From Dyadobacter sp. CY343 (lineage in GTDB: Bacteria; Bacteroidota; Bacteroidia; Cytophagales; Spirosomataceae): DNA of 64,000 bases. The notes below the pieces were generated by a model. It searched no databases. It was given only the letters and a program-made list of their open reading frames with translations, and was not told the DNA's origin. This document shows positions 54,977-63,411 of this stretch, one piece after another; the first letter of the stretch is position 1; every line of letters begins with the position of its first letter. The stretch is from the NCBI RefSeq assembly GCF_021390335.1, contig NZ_JAJUXK010000001.1:496001-560000 (forward strand). Reading direction: 5' to 3'. The position numbers and the translations under genes are program-made.

Positions 54977-57349
54977 ATGTCTCTAAAAATAACATTGCGG
55001 AAGCTGATCAGACAGCGGGTGTATTCGGCCATCAATATCACCGGCCTGGCCGTGGGAATGGCGGGAGCGATCATTATTTTTCAGCTGGTTTCCTTTCACC
55101 TTGGTGTAGACGGGTACCATCGCAATGCAGACAGGACCTACCGCGTTGTGGTGGATCTGCATCTTGAAGACGGTCAGGTTGAAAAGGAGCGGGGCTCTGC
55201 ATTTGTGCTCCACCAGACTTTGAAGAAAGAATTCAGCTACGTGGAAAATGCTGCGTACCTGGCCGGTAAGGAGCTCACACTCGATATTAAAAACGGCAGT
55301 CAGTCGACCAAGTATCTTGAAAAAGACCACGTTGCATTTACTAACTCCGATTTCTTCAACATTTTTGATTATCAATGGGTTGAAGGAAATGCAGCTACTC
55401 TGAACGCGCCTAACCAGGCGGTAATCACCGAAAGTTATGCACTGAAATATTTCGGAAAGGCAAATCCGGTCGGGCGATTCCTACGCATTGAAAACAAAGA
55501 AAATATACGGATTGCGGGCGTGATCCGCGATTATCCGCAACAGACGGATTTTAAGAAAGATCTATTTATTTCTCTTCCTACCATCCGGAAAATCGTTCCG
55601 GAATATGGTTACGAGGACTGGGGCTGGATCGACTCGGGACGCGAAACTTACGTGACGCTCCGGTCGGAAAAGGACAAGGAAACCTTTGAAAAGCAGATGC
55701 CCGCATTTGCCCAGAAATACTATGGCGCCAACGGGAAGATTTTCCAATATCACTTGCAGCCGCTCTCCGACGTCCATTTCAATATCGATTATAATGGAAA
55801 GATCAAATATACCACGATCGCGATCTTGGCTACGGTGGCGCTGCTGATGGTACTGATCGCCTGCTTCAATTTTATCAACCTGTCCACCGCGCAGGCATTC
55901 AAGCGGAGTAAGGAAGTGGGTATCCGCAAAGTGCTGGGCGTATCGCAAATGCAGGTCTTCTGGTCTTTTATCCGCGAAACGGCCGTATTGACGCTGGTAT
56001 CTGCATTGTTTGCGCTCGTACTTTCTATTCTATTCTCTTCAATTCTGAACAACTGGCTCGGGTTACAGATCGAGGTAAATTATGTGGCTGACTATCGCCT
56101 TCCTGTTTTTAGTGTTCTGTTGATCTTGCTGATCCTCGTACTGGCGGGCGTATATCCTGCATTGATCGTATCGAATTTCAATCCGCTGAGGGCTATCAAG
56201 GGTTTATTAAAAGAAAATAACCGGAACCTGTTTTCTGTGAGAAAGGGACTGGTTGTGGTTCAATTCGGCATTTCATTCGTGCTCATCGCGGTCGCATTGC
56301 TGATCATGCTGCAATCCGACTATATCAGTAAAAAGGATCTAGGAATGAACCGCGACCTGATCATGCACGTGCGGTTGCCGGCGGCGGAAACCGATAAGAT
56401 CGCAGTGATCAGAAACGAGATTGGTGCGTTGAATGAAACGGAACATTTTGCCCTTTTACGCGGCGCGCCTTCTTCCCAGGAAGGTTACGGTGGTAGTGTG
56501 AAATTTGAAAACCGGGATTGGGAAAAGTTTGCTGCAAGATCGAAGGTAGCAGATGAAAATTATGTCGCTACTTATGGTTTGAGGCTGGTTGCGGGCAGGA
56601 ATGTGACGCAATCGGATACAGTTCGTGAACTGCTGGTTAATCAGAAAATGGTGCGGGCACTTGGGTTAAAATCGGCCGAAGAGGCACTGAATAAGAATCT
56701 GATGATAGGAGAAATAGGCAAAACCGGTCGTATTGTGGGTGTTTTGGCCGATTTCAATAACACCGATCTCTATTCCGCCATCGAACCGACGGTGATTTTT
56801 CAAAGCAAAGCATTTTACCGGTACGCGGCTGTCAAACTCAATCACCTGGAGAAAGCTACCGTCAAAAACATCGCAGCGATCTGGCAGCGGCAGTTTCCTG
56901 ACCATGTATTTGAATATAGTTTTTTCGATGAGGAGCTGGCCGGTTTCTATAAAAGGGAGGAACTGGCTTCGGGCCTGATTTCCTTATTTGCCGGCGTTTC
57001 GGTGTTTTTGTCTTGCCTTGGACTTTTTGGTTTAGCTATATTTTCTATTGAACAACGCACCAAAGAGATCGGGATCCGCAAAGTATTGGGAGCTTCGGTG
57101 GCCGGGATCATTGGCCTATTGTCTGCCGATTTCCTGAAGCTGGTCCTCATAGCCGCGGTGATTGCCACTCCGGCCGCCTACTATTTTATGGACAAGTGGT
57201 TACAGGATTTTGCTTACAAAGTAGAGATTCAATGGTGGATATTTGCCTCCGCCGGACTCACAGCCGCAACCATCGCCCTGCTCACGATCAGTTTCCAAAG
57301 TGTAAAAGCAGCATTGAAAGATCCGGTAAAAAGTTTGAAGAGCGAGTAG
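54977..57349 (+). CDS. ABC transporter permease 12 (two FtsX domains)
   Basis: 790 residues, start MSLKITLRKLIRQRVYSAIN, a shorter and atypical N-terminus without the Asn-Tyr-Leu-Lys-Ile box. Cores: CFNFINLSTAQAFKRSKEVGIRKVLGVSQ and CLGLFGLAIFSIEQRTKEIG; the pore motif is GVYPALIVSNFNP. It ends DPVKSLKSE. It is the last gene of block 3; long inverted heptamer arrays follow. Confidence 0.9.
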   Translation: MSLKITLRKLIRQRVYSAINITGLAVGMAGAIIIFQLVSFHLGVDGYHRNADRTYRVVVDLHLEDGQVEKERGSAFVLHQTLKKEFSYVENAAYLAGKELTLDIKNGSQSTKYLEKDHVAFTNSDFFNIFDYQWVEGNAATLNAPNQAVITESYALKYFGKANPVGRFLRIENKENIRIAGVIRDYPQQTDFKKDLFISLPTIRKIVPEYGYEDWGWIDSGRETYVTLRSEKDKETFEKQMPAFAQKYYGANGKIFQYHLQPLSDVHFNIDYNGKIKYTTIAILATVALLMVLIACFNFINLSTAQAFKRSKEVGIRKVLGVSQMQVFWSFIRETAVLTLVSALFALVLSILFSSILNNWLGLQIEVNYVADYRLPVFSVLLILLILVLAGVYPALIVSNFNPLRAIKGLLKENNRNLFSVRKGLVVVQFGISFVLIAVALLIMLQSDYISKKDLGMNRDLIMHVRLPAAETDKIAVIRNEIGALNETEHFALLRGAPSSQEGYGGSVKFENRDWEKFAARSKVADENYVATYGLRLVAGRNVTQSDTVRELLVNQKMVRALGLKSAEEALNKNLMIGEIGKTGRIVGVLADFNNTDLYSAIEPTVIFQSKAFYRYAAVKLNHLEKATVKNIAAIWQRQFPDHVFEYSFFDEELAGFYKREELASGLISLFAGVSVFLSCLGLFGLAIFSIEQRTKEIGIRKVLGASVAGIIGLLSADFLKLVLIAAVIATPAAYYFMDKWLQDFAYKVEIQWWIFASAGLTAATIALLTISFQSVKAALKDPVKSLKSE

Positions 57350-57359
57350 GGCAAACGGC

Positions 57360-57546
57360 TGTTAGCTATTGGCTTTTAGCTATTGGCTGTTAGCTTTTAG
57401 CTATTAGCTATTAGCTACTAGCTATTGGCTACTAGCTATGGCTATTGACAATTGGCTATCTTTTTGGAATGATTTGATTTTGCTGATAAATGAAAGAGCG
57501 ACAGCTAACGGCTAACGGCTAACAGCTAACAGCTAACAGCCAATTC
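57360..57546. repeat. Inverted pair of heptamer arrays downstream of permease 12
   Basis: Fourteen 7-bp-phased units (TGTTAGC, TATTGGC, TTTTAGC, TATTAGC, TACTAGC and variants, one unit 6 bp long) run from 57360 to 57456. After about 40 bp an inverted array of six units (CGACAGC, TAACGGC twice, TAACAGC three times) runs from 57499 to 57540. The two arms are complementary in register and could form a long hairpin. With flanking bases they fill most of the 293-bp gap before the Wzi-like gene. Confidence 0.88.
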
Positions 57547-57642
57547 AAAACCTGAGGGAGTAAGCTAGCGTTTTTGCGAAATGCTGCGATAATTATCTGC
57601 CGCAAGGTCTTATCTTGCAGTATCTTACTTCATCTTCCGGAA

Positions 57643-59139
57643 ATGCCGTTGCCCAAAACCTTTACGTTTCTTGCTTTACTAATTGTCTGTATTGCTTCCG
57701 CCCCTTCCTTCGCTCAGAAAAAGTTGGTCTCAGGCCTGGAAGCGAAAGCAGAAGTGGGAGGACTTGTCTCGTCCAATGAGGACACGCCTTTCTGGCTTCG
57801 TACCAATCAGTTTGGTATCATTCCCACCGAATCGCCGGCTGTGATTTTATCGGCAGGAGTTCGTAAACGTTACGTCTTCTTTGATAGCCTCAACAATGAG
57901 CGCCGCAAATTCGACTGGAATGCGTCGGTAAATCCTGTTCTCACCTACAACAAAACCAACTCGGCAAAAGTATTGCTTCCCGAAGCCTACGCGAGTGTCC
58001 GGTTCAAAAATGTGGAACTGTATGCGGGCAGGAGAATGGAATTAATGGGCCTGGGAGATTCTACGCTCACTTCCGGCTTTTATTCAGGCTCGGGAAATGC
58101 CTTGCCAATTCCAAAAATACAGATTGGTACCATTGGGTTTACCCCACTCCGTTTTACCAAAAATTTCGTCGCGATACATGCAGCATTTTCTCACGGCTGG
58201 TTTGGTACCAACTACCTCGACGGTGTGCGGCTGCATCAGAAATTTATCTATATCAGGCTGGGAAAGCCTAAGTCTGCGACCAAGTATTATTTTGGTTTAA
58301 ATCACAATGTACTCTGGGCTGGCGAGGGAGACTATTTAAGAGAAAATCCCACGCTGGCGATCAATGGTAAATTACCTTCCTCCTGGAAATTGTTTCCCAA
58401 TGTACTTTTAGCTTATACTCCTAAAAACTGGTATGAAAAAAACGGCTATGGCGGATTTGACAGTTACAGACTGGGCAACCACCTGGGAAGCTATGATTTC
58501 GGTTTCGAGACAAGAATACGCGGACACAAACTCTTTGTTTATCACCAGCACCCATTTGAAGATGTTTCCAGTATGATTTTCCTCAATCTTCCTGACGGAT
58601 TATATGGGGTGAACTTGAAACCGGCAAGTACAAATAACACAACCGGTCTCAGAGTTACACACCTTACGCTTGAATTTTTAACTACAAAAGACCAGTCGGG
58701 TCCTACATTCTACATTCCCGGCAGCAAATTCCAGGGCGCCGATAATTACTTCAACCATTCGCAATACATTCAGGGCTGGTCTTACCAGGGTAGTGCAATA
58801 GGAACTCCTTTTATCGCTCCTGCTGCCGATATGGACCAGAGCAAGTTGAAGAATCCTCGTTTCTATCCCAATACCCGGGTCAACGTGTGGTATGCAGGTG
58901 CATTAGGCAAATTGGGTAAAAGCTGGGAATTTGGGCTGCGAGGTTCGTTCAGTCGGAATTTCGGAATGCCGGGCGCCCGCTTCAATCCCGTTCGCAGCCA
59001 ATTGTCATTAATGGCATCTTCACAGTACCAGTTACCAAAGCTGCAAAAAACGAGCATTATCCTTCGGCTGGGCGGCGATCAGGGCCAGGTTTTCACTGGA
59101 AATTTCGGAGGTTACCTCGGGATCAGCAAGCGCTGGTAA
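57643..59139 (+). CDS. Capsule assembly protein Wzi-like outer membrane protein
   Basis: 498 residues from MPLPKTFTFLALLIVCIASA at 57643, where a signal peptide ending Phe-Ala-Gln begins; the longer in-frame start lacks one. The mature protein is a beta-barrel with WLRTNQFGIIP, LYAGRRMELMGLG, LNHNVLWAG and a C-terminal LRGSFSRNFGM. These fit the Wzi family, which anchors capsular polysaccharide at the outer membrane. No capsule genes are nearby. It separates permease 12 from permease 13. Confidence 0.75.
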   Translation: MPLPKTFTFLALLIVCIASAPSFAQKKLVSGLEAKAEVGGLVSSNEDTPFWLRTNQFGIIPTESPAVILSAGVRKRYVFFDSLNNERRKFDWNASVNPVLTYNKTNSAKVLLPEAYASVRFKNVELYAGRRMELMGLGDSTLTSGFYSGSGNALPIPKIQIGTIGFTPLRFTKNFVAIHAAFSHGWFGTNYLDGVRLHQKFIYIRLGKPKSATKYYFGLNHNVLWAGEGDYLRENPTLAINGKLPSSWKLFPNVLLAYTPKNWYEKNGYGGFDSYRLGNHLGSYDFGFETRIRGHKLFVYHQHPFEDVSSMIFLNLPDGLYGVNLKPASTNNTTGLRVTHLTLEFLTTKDQSGPTFYIPGSKFQGADNYFNHSQYIQGWSYQGSAIGTPFIAPAADMDQSKLKNPRFYPNTRVNVWYAGALGKLGKSWEFGLRGSFSRNFGMPGARFNPVRSQLSLMASSQYQLPKLQKTSIILRLGGDQGQVFTGNFGGYLGISKRW

Positions 59140-59166
59140 TCGTGCGTTTATAGCTTTAAGTTATAA

Positions 59167-59203
59167 TGTCCAAAGGTGAACAAAACTTGTCCGCTTTCGG
59201 ACA
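59167..59203. promoter_or_regulatory. Activator palindromes upstream of permease 13
   Basis: TGTCCAAAGGTGAACA (59167-59182) and TGTCCGCTTTCGGACA (59188-59203) are two palindrome copies 21 bp apart. The second is perfect. They follow the Wzi-like gene after 27 bp; the perfect copy with its T-run could also serve as that gene's terminator. Confidence 0.72.
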
Positions 59204-59256
59204 TTTTTTGTGTTTAAATCAGGTTAATATCCTGTGGATCAGCCGATTGTTTTGGG

Positions 59257-59272
59257 TGGCATAAATTTGTTA
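59257..59272 (+). promoter_or_regulatory. Sigma-54-like element upstream of permease 13
   Basis: TGGCATAAATTTGTTA lies 54 bp after the palindromes and 50 bp before the start codon. The -24 half fits; TTG is displaced by one base from the expected -12 position. Confidence 0.42.
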
Positions 59273-59306
59273 TTCCGAGTTTCAACAAGCCTTTCTACTT
59301 TCTCCT

Positions 59307-61706
59307 ATGCTGAAAAACTACCTTAAAATCGCCTTTCGAAATATCTGGAAAAACAAGGTTTTTTCAGCCATCAATATAGTCGGGCTTGCCGTGAGCATGG
59401 CCGCCTGCATTGTCATTATGCTTTTTGTTTCCTACGAAAAGGGTTTTGATAAAATACACACTAAAAATGTGTATCGCCTCGACGAAGTGCAAAACTACGA
59501 GGGCATGGTAGCGCCGCAGAAAGTGGCTCTTTCCATGTTTCCGATGGGGCCGACTTTGAAACAGGATTATCCCGAAGTACTCAATTTCGTTCGTATCAAT
59601 GCGTGGAACGATATGATGGTCGTACATGACGACAAGAAGGTAGAACTTTCAACGATCCTGTGGGCAGATCAAAGTTTTTTTAACATTTTCGACTTTGAAC
59701 TGAGCGAAGGCGACAAAGCAAATGTGCTTAAAGAACCAAACAGCGTCGTTTTATCACGCGAAAGTGCTACGCGTATTTTTGGGCAACAAAACCCTGTGGG
59801 AAAAACGATCATGCATTACGGCACTGATACCCTCGCGCTCAAAGTGACCGGAATTATGGAAAATGTGCCGGCCAACTCTCACCTGAAATTTGACGCACTA
59901 TTCTCTTTCAGTACCATCACCCGCCCCGACTATATGGATAACTGGGGTGGAAACTGGGTGGTAACCTACCTCGAACTGGCGAAAGGGACCAACGTAGCCG
60001 CCCTTGAAAAGAAATTTCCTTCGTTTTTGAAAAAACACATGAAAGGCGACGGCTGGAAATATTACGAATTGTTCCTGCAACCCATCAAGGATATTCACGC
60101 CCGCTCAACCGACATTACGCACGACTATATTAACTATCAGAAATTCGACCAGAAATACACCTATATCTTCTCCATTATCGCAATTATCGTGCTGGTGATC
60201 GCCTGCGTGAATTTTATGAATCTTTCTACCGCACGCTCGGCAGGGAGGGCAAAGGAGGTTGGGATCAGGAAATCGATTGGCGCGCAGCGGTTCCAGCTAT
60301 CCGCCCAGTTTATCGGCGAATCGATTTTGCTGTGTTGTATTTCTCTGATATTGGCGCTGGTACTGGTACAACTCGTGATCTCGCCCGTGGCTAATTTCAG
60401 TCAGCGGAAGCTCGAATTTTCGCTATTCTCCAATCCTCTACTGCTTCTTGTCATTCTGGCGGGCACGGTGCTCATCGGAATTTTCTCAGGCTTATATCCC
60501 GCCGCATTTCTTTCTTCTTTCGAGCCGATCAAAGTACTGAAAGGGACATTGCGTACCGGAAAAGGCACATTCAGGAATGTTTTGGTGATTACGCAGTTTA
60601 CAAGTGCAGTGTTTTTGATCATCGCTACTGGCTTTGCAGTCAGACAGTTGCGGTTTATGGTTCATAAAAATCCAGGGTTCGACAAAGAACAGGTAGTGAT
60701 CGTTCCCCTTAATTCTAAATCGGATAAGAAATACGATGCGCTGAAACAGGAATTACTGGCTACACAGCAATTCACTGCCGTGACCGGCTCGCAGCAGCGG
60801 CTCGGAAACAATTTTCACCAGACCGGCATACTTTTTCAGGGAACAGGCCCGGTTAAGTCGATTGCATCGTCGCAGGTCGTGGTGGATGCCGATTACCTGA
60901 CCTTGTACAAAATCAAACTGGTAGCCGGGCGGAACTTTACCAATAGTGTGGCGGATAACGCAAAAACGTATATCATCAACCAATCGCTCGCTAAAAAACT
61001 GCTTGAAGAAGAGCCGACTTTGACAATGCAAACCCTGATCGGAAAGCGTTTTGGATTTGCCGGCATGGATTCGCTGTCGACTATTATCGGGATATCCGAG
61101 GATTTCAATTTCAATTCGCTGCACCACAAGGTCGAAACGCTTTGTCTGTTCAATCAGAAAGACTGGGGTTACTCCGAAATGTCGGTGAAAATCAAAGGCG
61201 CACAGACGAAAGAGTCGGTTGCCCTGATCAAATCTATCTGGGAAAAGACCGTCCCTGATCAGCCGTTCAGCTATTCATTCCTAGACGAGCATTTTGCAGA
61301 TCTCTACCGCGCCGATAGTCAGGTGAGTGAAATAGTGGGTATTCTGGCTGGATTGGCCATTCTTATCTCCTGTCTTGGACTGTTCGGGCTTGCCTCTTAT
61401 TCTGCCGAAAGAAGGTTTAAGGAGATTGGGGTCAGAAAAGTGATGGGCGCATCCATCGCAGGGATTGTCGCATTATTGTCAAGAGATTTTATCCGGCTTG
61501 TACTGATATCCATTCTAATCGCCTCGCCGATCGCCTGGTGGGCAGTTGCTACCTGGCTGCGGGATTTTGCTTACCGGATCGATATTGAATGGGGTATTTT
61601 CCTGACCGCCGGTTTGCTGGCTATTGCAGTTGCGATGCTCACGATCAGCTTCCAAAGTATCAAGGCGGCGCTGATGAACCCGGTGAAATCGCTGCGATCA
61701 GAATAG
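59307..61706 (+). CDS. ABC transporter permease 13 (two FtsX domains)
   Basis: 799 residues, start MLKNYLKIAFRNIWKNKVFS. Cores: CVNFMNLSTARSAGRAKEVGIRKSIGAQR and CLGLFGLASYSAERRFKEIG; the pore motif is GLYPAAFLSSFEP. It ends NPVKSLRSE. It is a one-permease block with a complete regulatory region of its own, which shows that a permease can be an independent unit of the proposed regulon. Confidence 0.9.
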   Translation: MLKNYLKIAFRNIWKNKVFSAINIVGLAVSMAACIVIMLFVSYEKGFDKIHTKNVYRLDEVQNYEGMVAPQKVALSMFPMGPTLKQDYPEVLNFVRINAWNDMMVVHDDKKVELSTILWADQSFFNIFDFELSEGDKANVLKEPNSVVLSRESATRIFGQQNPVGKTIMHYGTDTLALKVTGIMENVPANSHLKFDALFSFSTITRPDYMDNWGGNWVVTYLELAKGTNVAALEKKFPSFLKKHMKGDGWKYYELFLQPIKDIHARSTDITHDYINYQKFDQKYTYIFSIIAIIVLVIACVNFMNLSTARSAGRAKEVGIRKSIGAQRFQLSAQFIGESILLCCISLILALVLVQLVISPVANFSQRKLEFSLFSNPLLLLVILAGTVLIGIFSGLYPAAFLSSFEPIKVLKGTLRTGKGTFRNVLVITQFTSAVFLIIATGFAVRQLRFMVHKNPGFDKEQVVIVPLNSKSDKKYDALKQELLATQQFTAVTGSQQRLGNNFHQTGILFQGTGPVKSIASSQVVVDADYLTLYKIKLVAGRNFTNSVADNAKTYIINQSLAKKLLEEEPTLTMQTLIGKRFGFAGMDSLSTIIGISEDFNFNSLHHKVETLCLFNQKDWGYSEMSVKIKGAQTKESVALIKSIWEKTVPDQPFSYSFLDEHFADLYRADSQVSEIVGILAGLAILISCLGLFGLASYSAERRFKEIGVRKVMGASIAGIVALLSRDFIRLVLISILIASPIAWWAVATWLRDFAYRIDIEWGIFLTAGLLAIAVAMLTISFQSIKAALMNPVKSLRSE

Positions 61707-61773
61707 CACTGACGGTCGCGGCCCTTTCTGTATTCCGGAAATTTTTAGTAATAAACTTTAATAAAACGATCTC

Positions 61774-62061
61774 ATGAGCCACATTGCCATTCCTATTCCA
61801 CCGCTTCCAGGTAAGCAGGAGATTAAAGTTGAGGTGACTATTAATGGAATCAAACAAAACCTGTTCTATCGGGTAGAGCTGTTTTATTGGGAGGACTGCT
61901 CAAACCCCGTAGCTCACCGCGCCGATTGTATCAGTGAAATGCTGTCCCACCACGATCCGGAATGGACAGTCTATTATATCGGAGCGCCTACTGATGAGTT
62001 TGTTCCGATCACTTTTGTAAAAAAAGAAAGCAGAAACTTTTTACGGGAAGCTATCGCCTGA
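61774..62061 (+). CDS. Hypothetical protein, 95 residues
   Basis: Not recognised. No signal peptide or membrane segment. The N-terminus is proline-rich (IAIPIPPLPG), the middle contains LFYRVELFYWEDCSNPVAHR with one of two cysteines, and the end DPEWTVYYIGAPTDEFVPIT could be a small beta-sheet. It follows permease 13 after 67 bp and may be cotranscribed. Confidence 0.55.
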   Translation: MSHIAIPIPPLPGKQEIKVEVTINGIKQNLFYRVELFYWEDCSNPVAHRADCISEMLSHHDPEWTVYYIGAPTDEFVPITFVKKESRNFLREAIA

Positions 62062-62097
62062 CAACTACACTACTGAAAATCTATTAAAATCTTTATT

Positions 62098-62150
62098 TGC
62101 ATCATTGTTGCATTTTTAATCTTCGGGATTATATTTGCAACATCGATGCA
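62098..62150 (+). promoter_or_regulatory. Promoter and Zur-like inverted repeat before the AztD-like gene
   Basis: TATATTTG (62130-62137) is a Bacteroidota -7 box, with TTG at 62108-62110 as a plausible -33 element and 19 bp between. TGCATCATTGTTGCA (62098-62112) and TGCAACATCGATGCA (62136-62150) are inverted copies of each other (13 of 15 positions) and each is itself nearly palindromic; they overlap the two promoter boxes. I infer zinc-dependent repression from the downstream gene. Confidence 0.55.
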
Positions 62151-62165
62151 TTTAAAGATTTTTTT

Positions 62166-63368
62166 ATGAAAAAGTATTTATTAAAAACAATTTTGATCAC
62201 CGCCTTCGCGGTAACAGCCTGCGACAAGGACAATGAAAATCCCATTGAACCGGTAGCAGAACAGGAGTTCACCTTCATTCGTATTCTGGTGAACGATGAG
62301 CTCACCAACGAACTTTCCCTGATCGATCCGCAGAAGCTTTCTGCCGAAAAGTTTGAAGCTAAATTCCCGAAATCTGCATTATACGGTACTGAGGCCGGTC
62401 GTTTTGGTGCGCTGGTGAACGGAGCAAACAATAGTTTGCAACTATTCGATACCGGCCTGGAAGGACACGGCGACCACGTTGACGTGAAAGGTACCCCGAA
62501 GTTCGGCGCGCTGATCGGCGACGGTAACCGGCCAACGCATTTCAAAAGCAAAGGCGACGAGATCATCACATTCAATGATGGGGACGGAACTTTGAGCACA
62601 GCAGTGCAGGCGGATTTTCACACTGCCGGCGCCAAAATGAAACTGATCAATGCAGGTAATGTGGCGCATCACGGTGCGATGACCAAATTTGATAACGGCA
62701 GTTACGCGATCACCGAAAAAGACGGTTCTGTTGCTGGTACGCTGCCCGAGCGTGTTAAAATTATAGACGCTTCCGGCAAGACAATCCACGCCTCGACCAT
62801 TCAAACCAAAGGAATCCACGGAAATGCAACGAATGGAAAAGTATCCGTTTTTGGCTCGGCTAGCGGGATTCTGGTGGTCGACCAGAGTGGAACCCAGAAG
62901 CTGATCCCGCATCCGGCTGATTTCGGAGATGCGTGGTTCGGATCCATATTGGAAGCTGGCGCAGCCGGGAAATTTGTTGGATTTACAGCAGCCAAAGGAG
63001 CGTACGTAATTGATATTGAGAAAAGTACCGTCACTCCGGCTGCACAGAGTACGGATATTATGCAGGCAAAAGTGGATTATGCAGGCAAAAACCTGATCGT
63101 TCTAATGCATTCCGGCGAAGTCCAGGTAATTGATCTTGTAAGTAATTCTGTGACCACAAAAGGCTCGGTGATTTCGGCGGTAGCGAAAGAAGAAACGCAG
63201 AAACCACAGCTGGAAGCGACTGCCAGGTACATTTACATTACCCAACCCAAATCGGGGGAAGTATTGCAGATCAGCACGCAGGATCTTTCCAAAAAGCAAA
63301 CAATCAAAGTTTCGGCGACGCCTTACCGGCTTGCAATCCTGGGTCTGGAATCCAGCGAGGGACATTGA
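62166..63368 (+). CDS. aztD: AztD-like zinc metallochaperone lipoprotein
   Basis: 400 residues from MKKYLLKTILITAFAVTACD at 62166, a lipoprotein signal with the lipid cysteine at residue 19; the longer start is discarded. The rest is a repeat-rich beta-propeller. GLEGHGDHVDV (about residues 98-108) is a His/Asp-rich cluster like the zinc site of AztD. VAHHGAMTKF, TLPERVKIID and KGIHGNATNGKVSVFGSASG follow in the AztD order. AztD hands zinc to an ABC transporter binding protein in proteobacteria; here no zinc ABC genes are in view. A zinc role is inferred from motifs plus the upstream inverted repeats. Confidence 0.68.
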   Translation: MKKYLLKTILITAFAVTACDKDNENPIEPVAEQEFTFIRILVNDELTNELSLIDPQKLSAEKFEAKFPKSALYGTEAGRFGALVNGANNSLQLFDTGLEGHGDHVDVKGTPKFGALIGDGNRPTHFKSKGDEIITFNDGDGTLSTAVQADFHTAGAKMKLINAGNVAHHGAMTKFDNGSYAITEKDGSVAGTLPERVKIIDASGKTIHASTIQTKGIHGNATNGKVSVFGSASGILVVDQSGTQKLIPHPADFGDAWFGSILEAGAAGKFVGFTAAKGAYVIDIEKSTVTPAAQSTDIMQAKVDYAGKNLIVLMHSGEVQVIDLVSNSVTTKGSVISAVAKEETQKPQLEATARYIYITQPKSGEVLQISTQDLSKKQTIKVSATPYRLAILGLESSEGH

Positions 63369-63377
63369 TTTACGCAG

Positions 63378-63410
63378 CATTCTTTCCGGGGCTTGTTTCC
63401 GGAAAGAATG
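63378..63410. terminator. Bidirectional terminator between convergent genes
   Basis: CATTCTTTCCGG (63378-63389) and CCGGAAAGAATG (63399-63410) are a perfect 12-bp inverted repeat located between the ends of two convergent genes. Confidence 0.75.
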
Positions 63411-63411
63411 T

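Noticed and set aside
57360-57546. Possible CRISPR array
   Set aside because: Units are 7 bp and contiguous, without spacers of constant length, and no cas gene is present.
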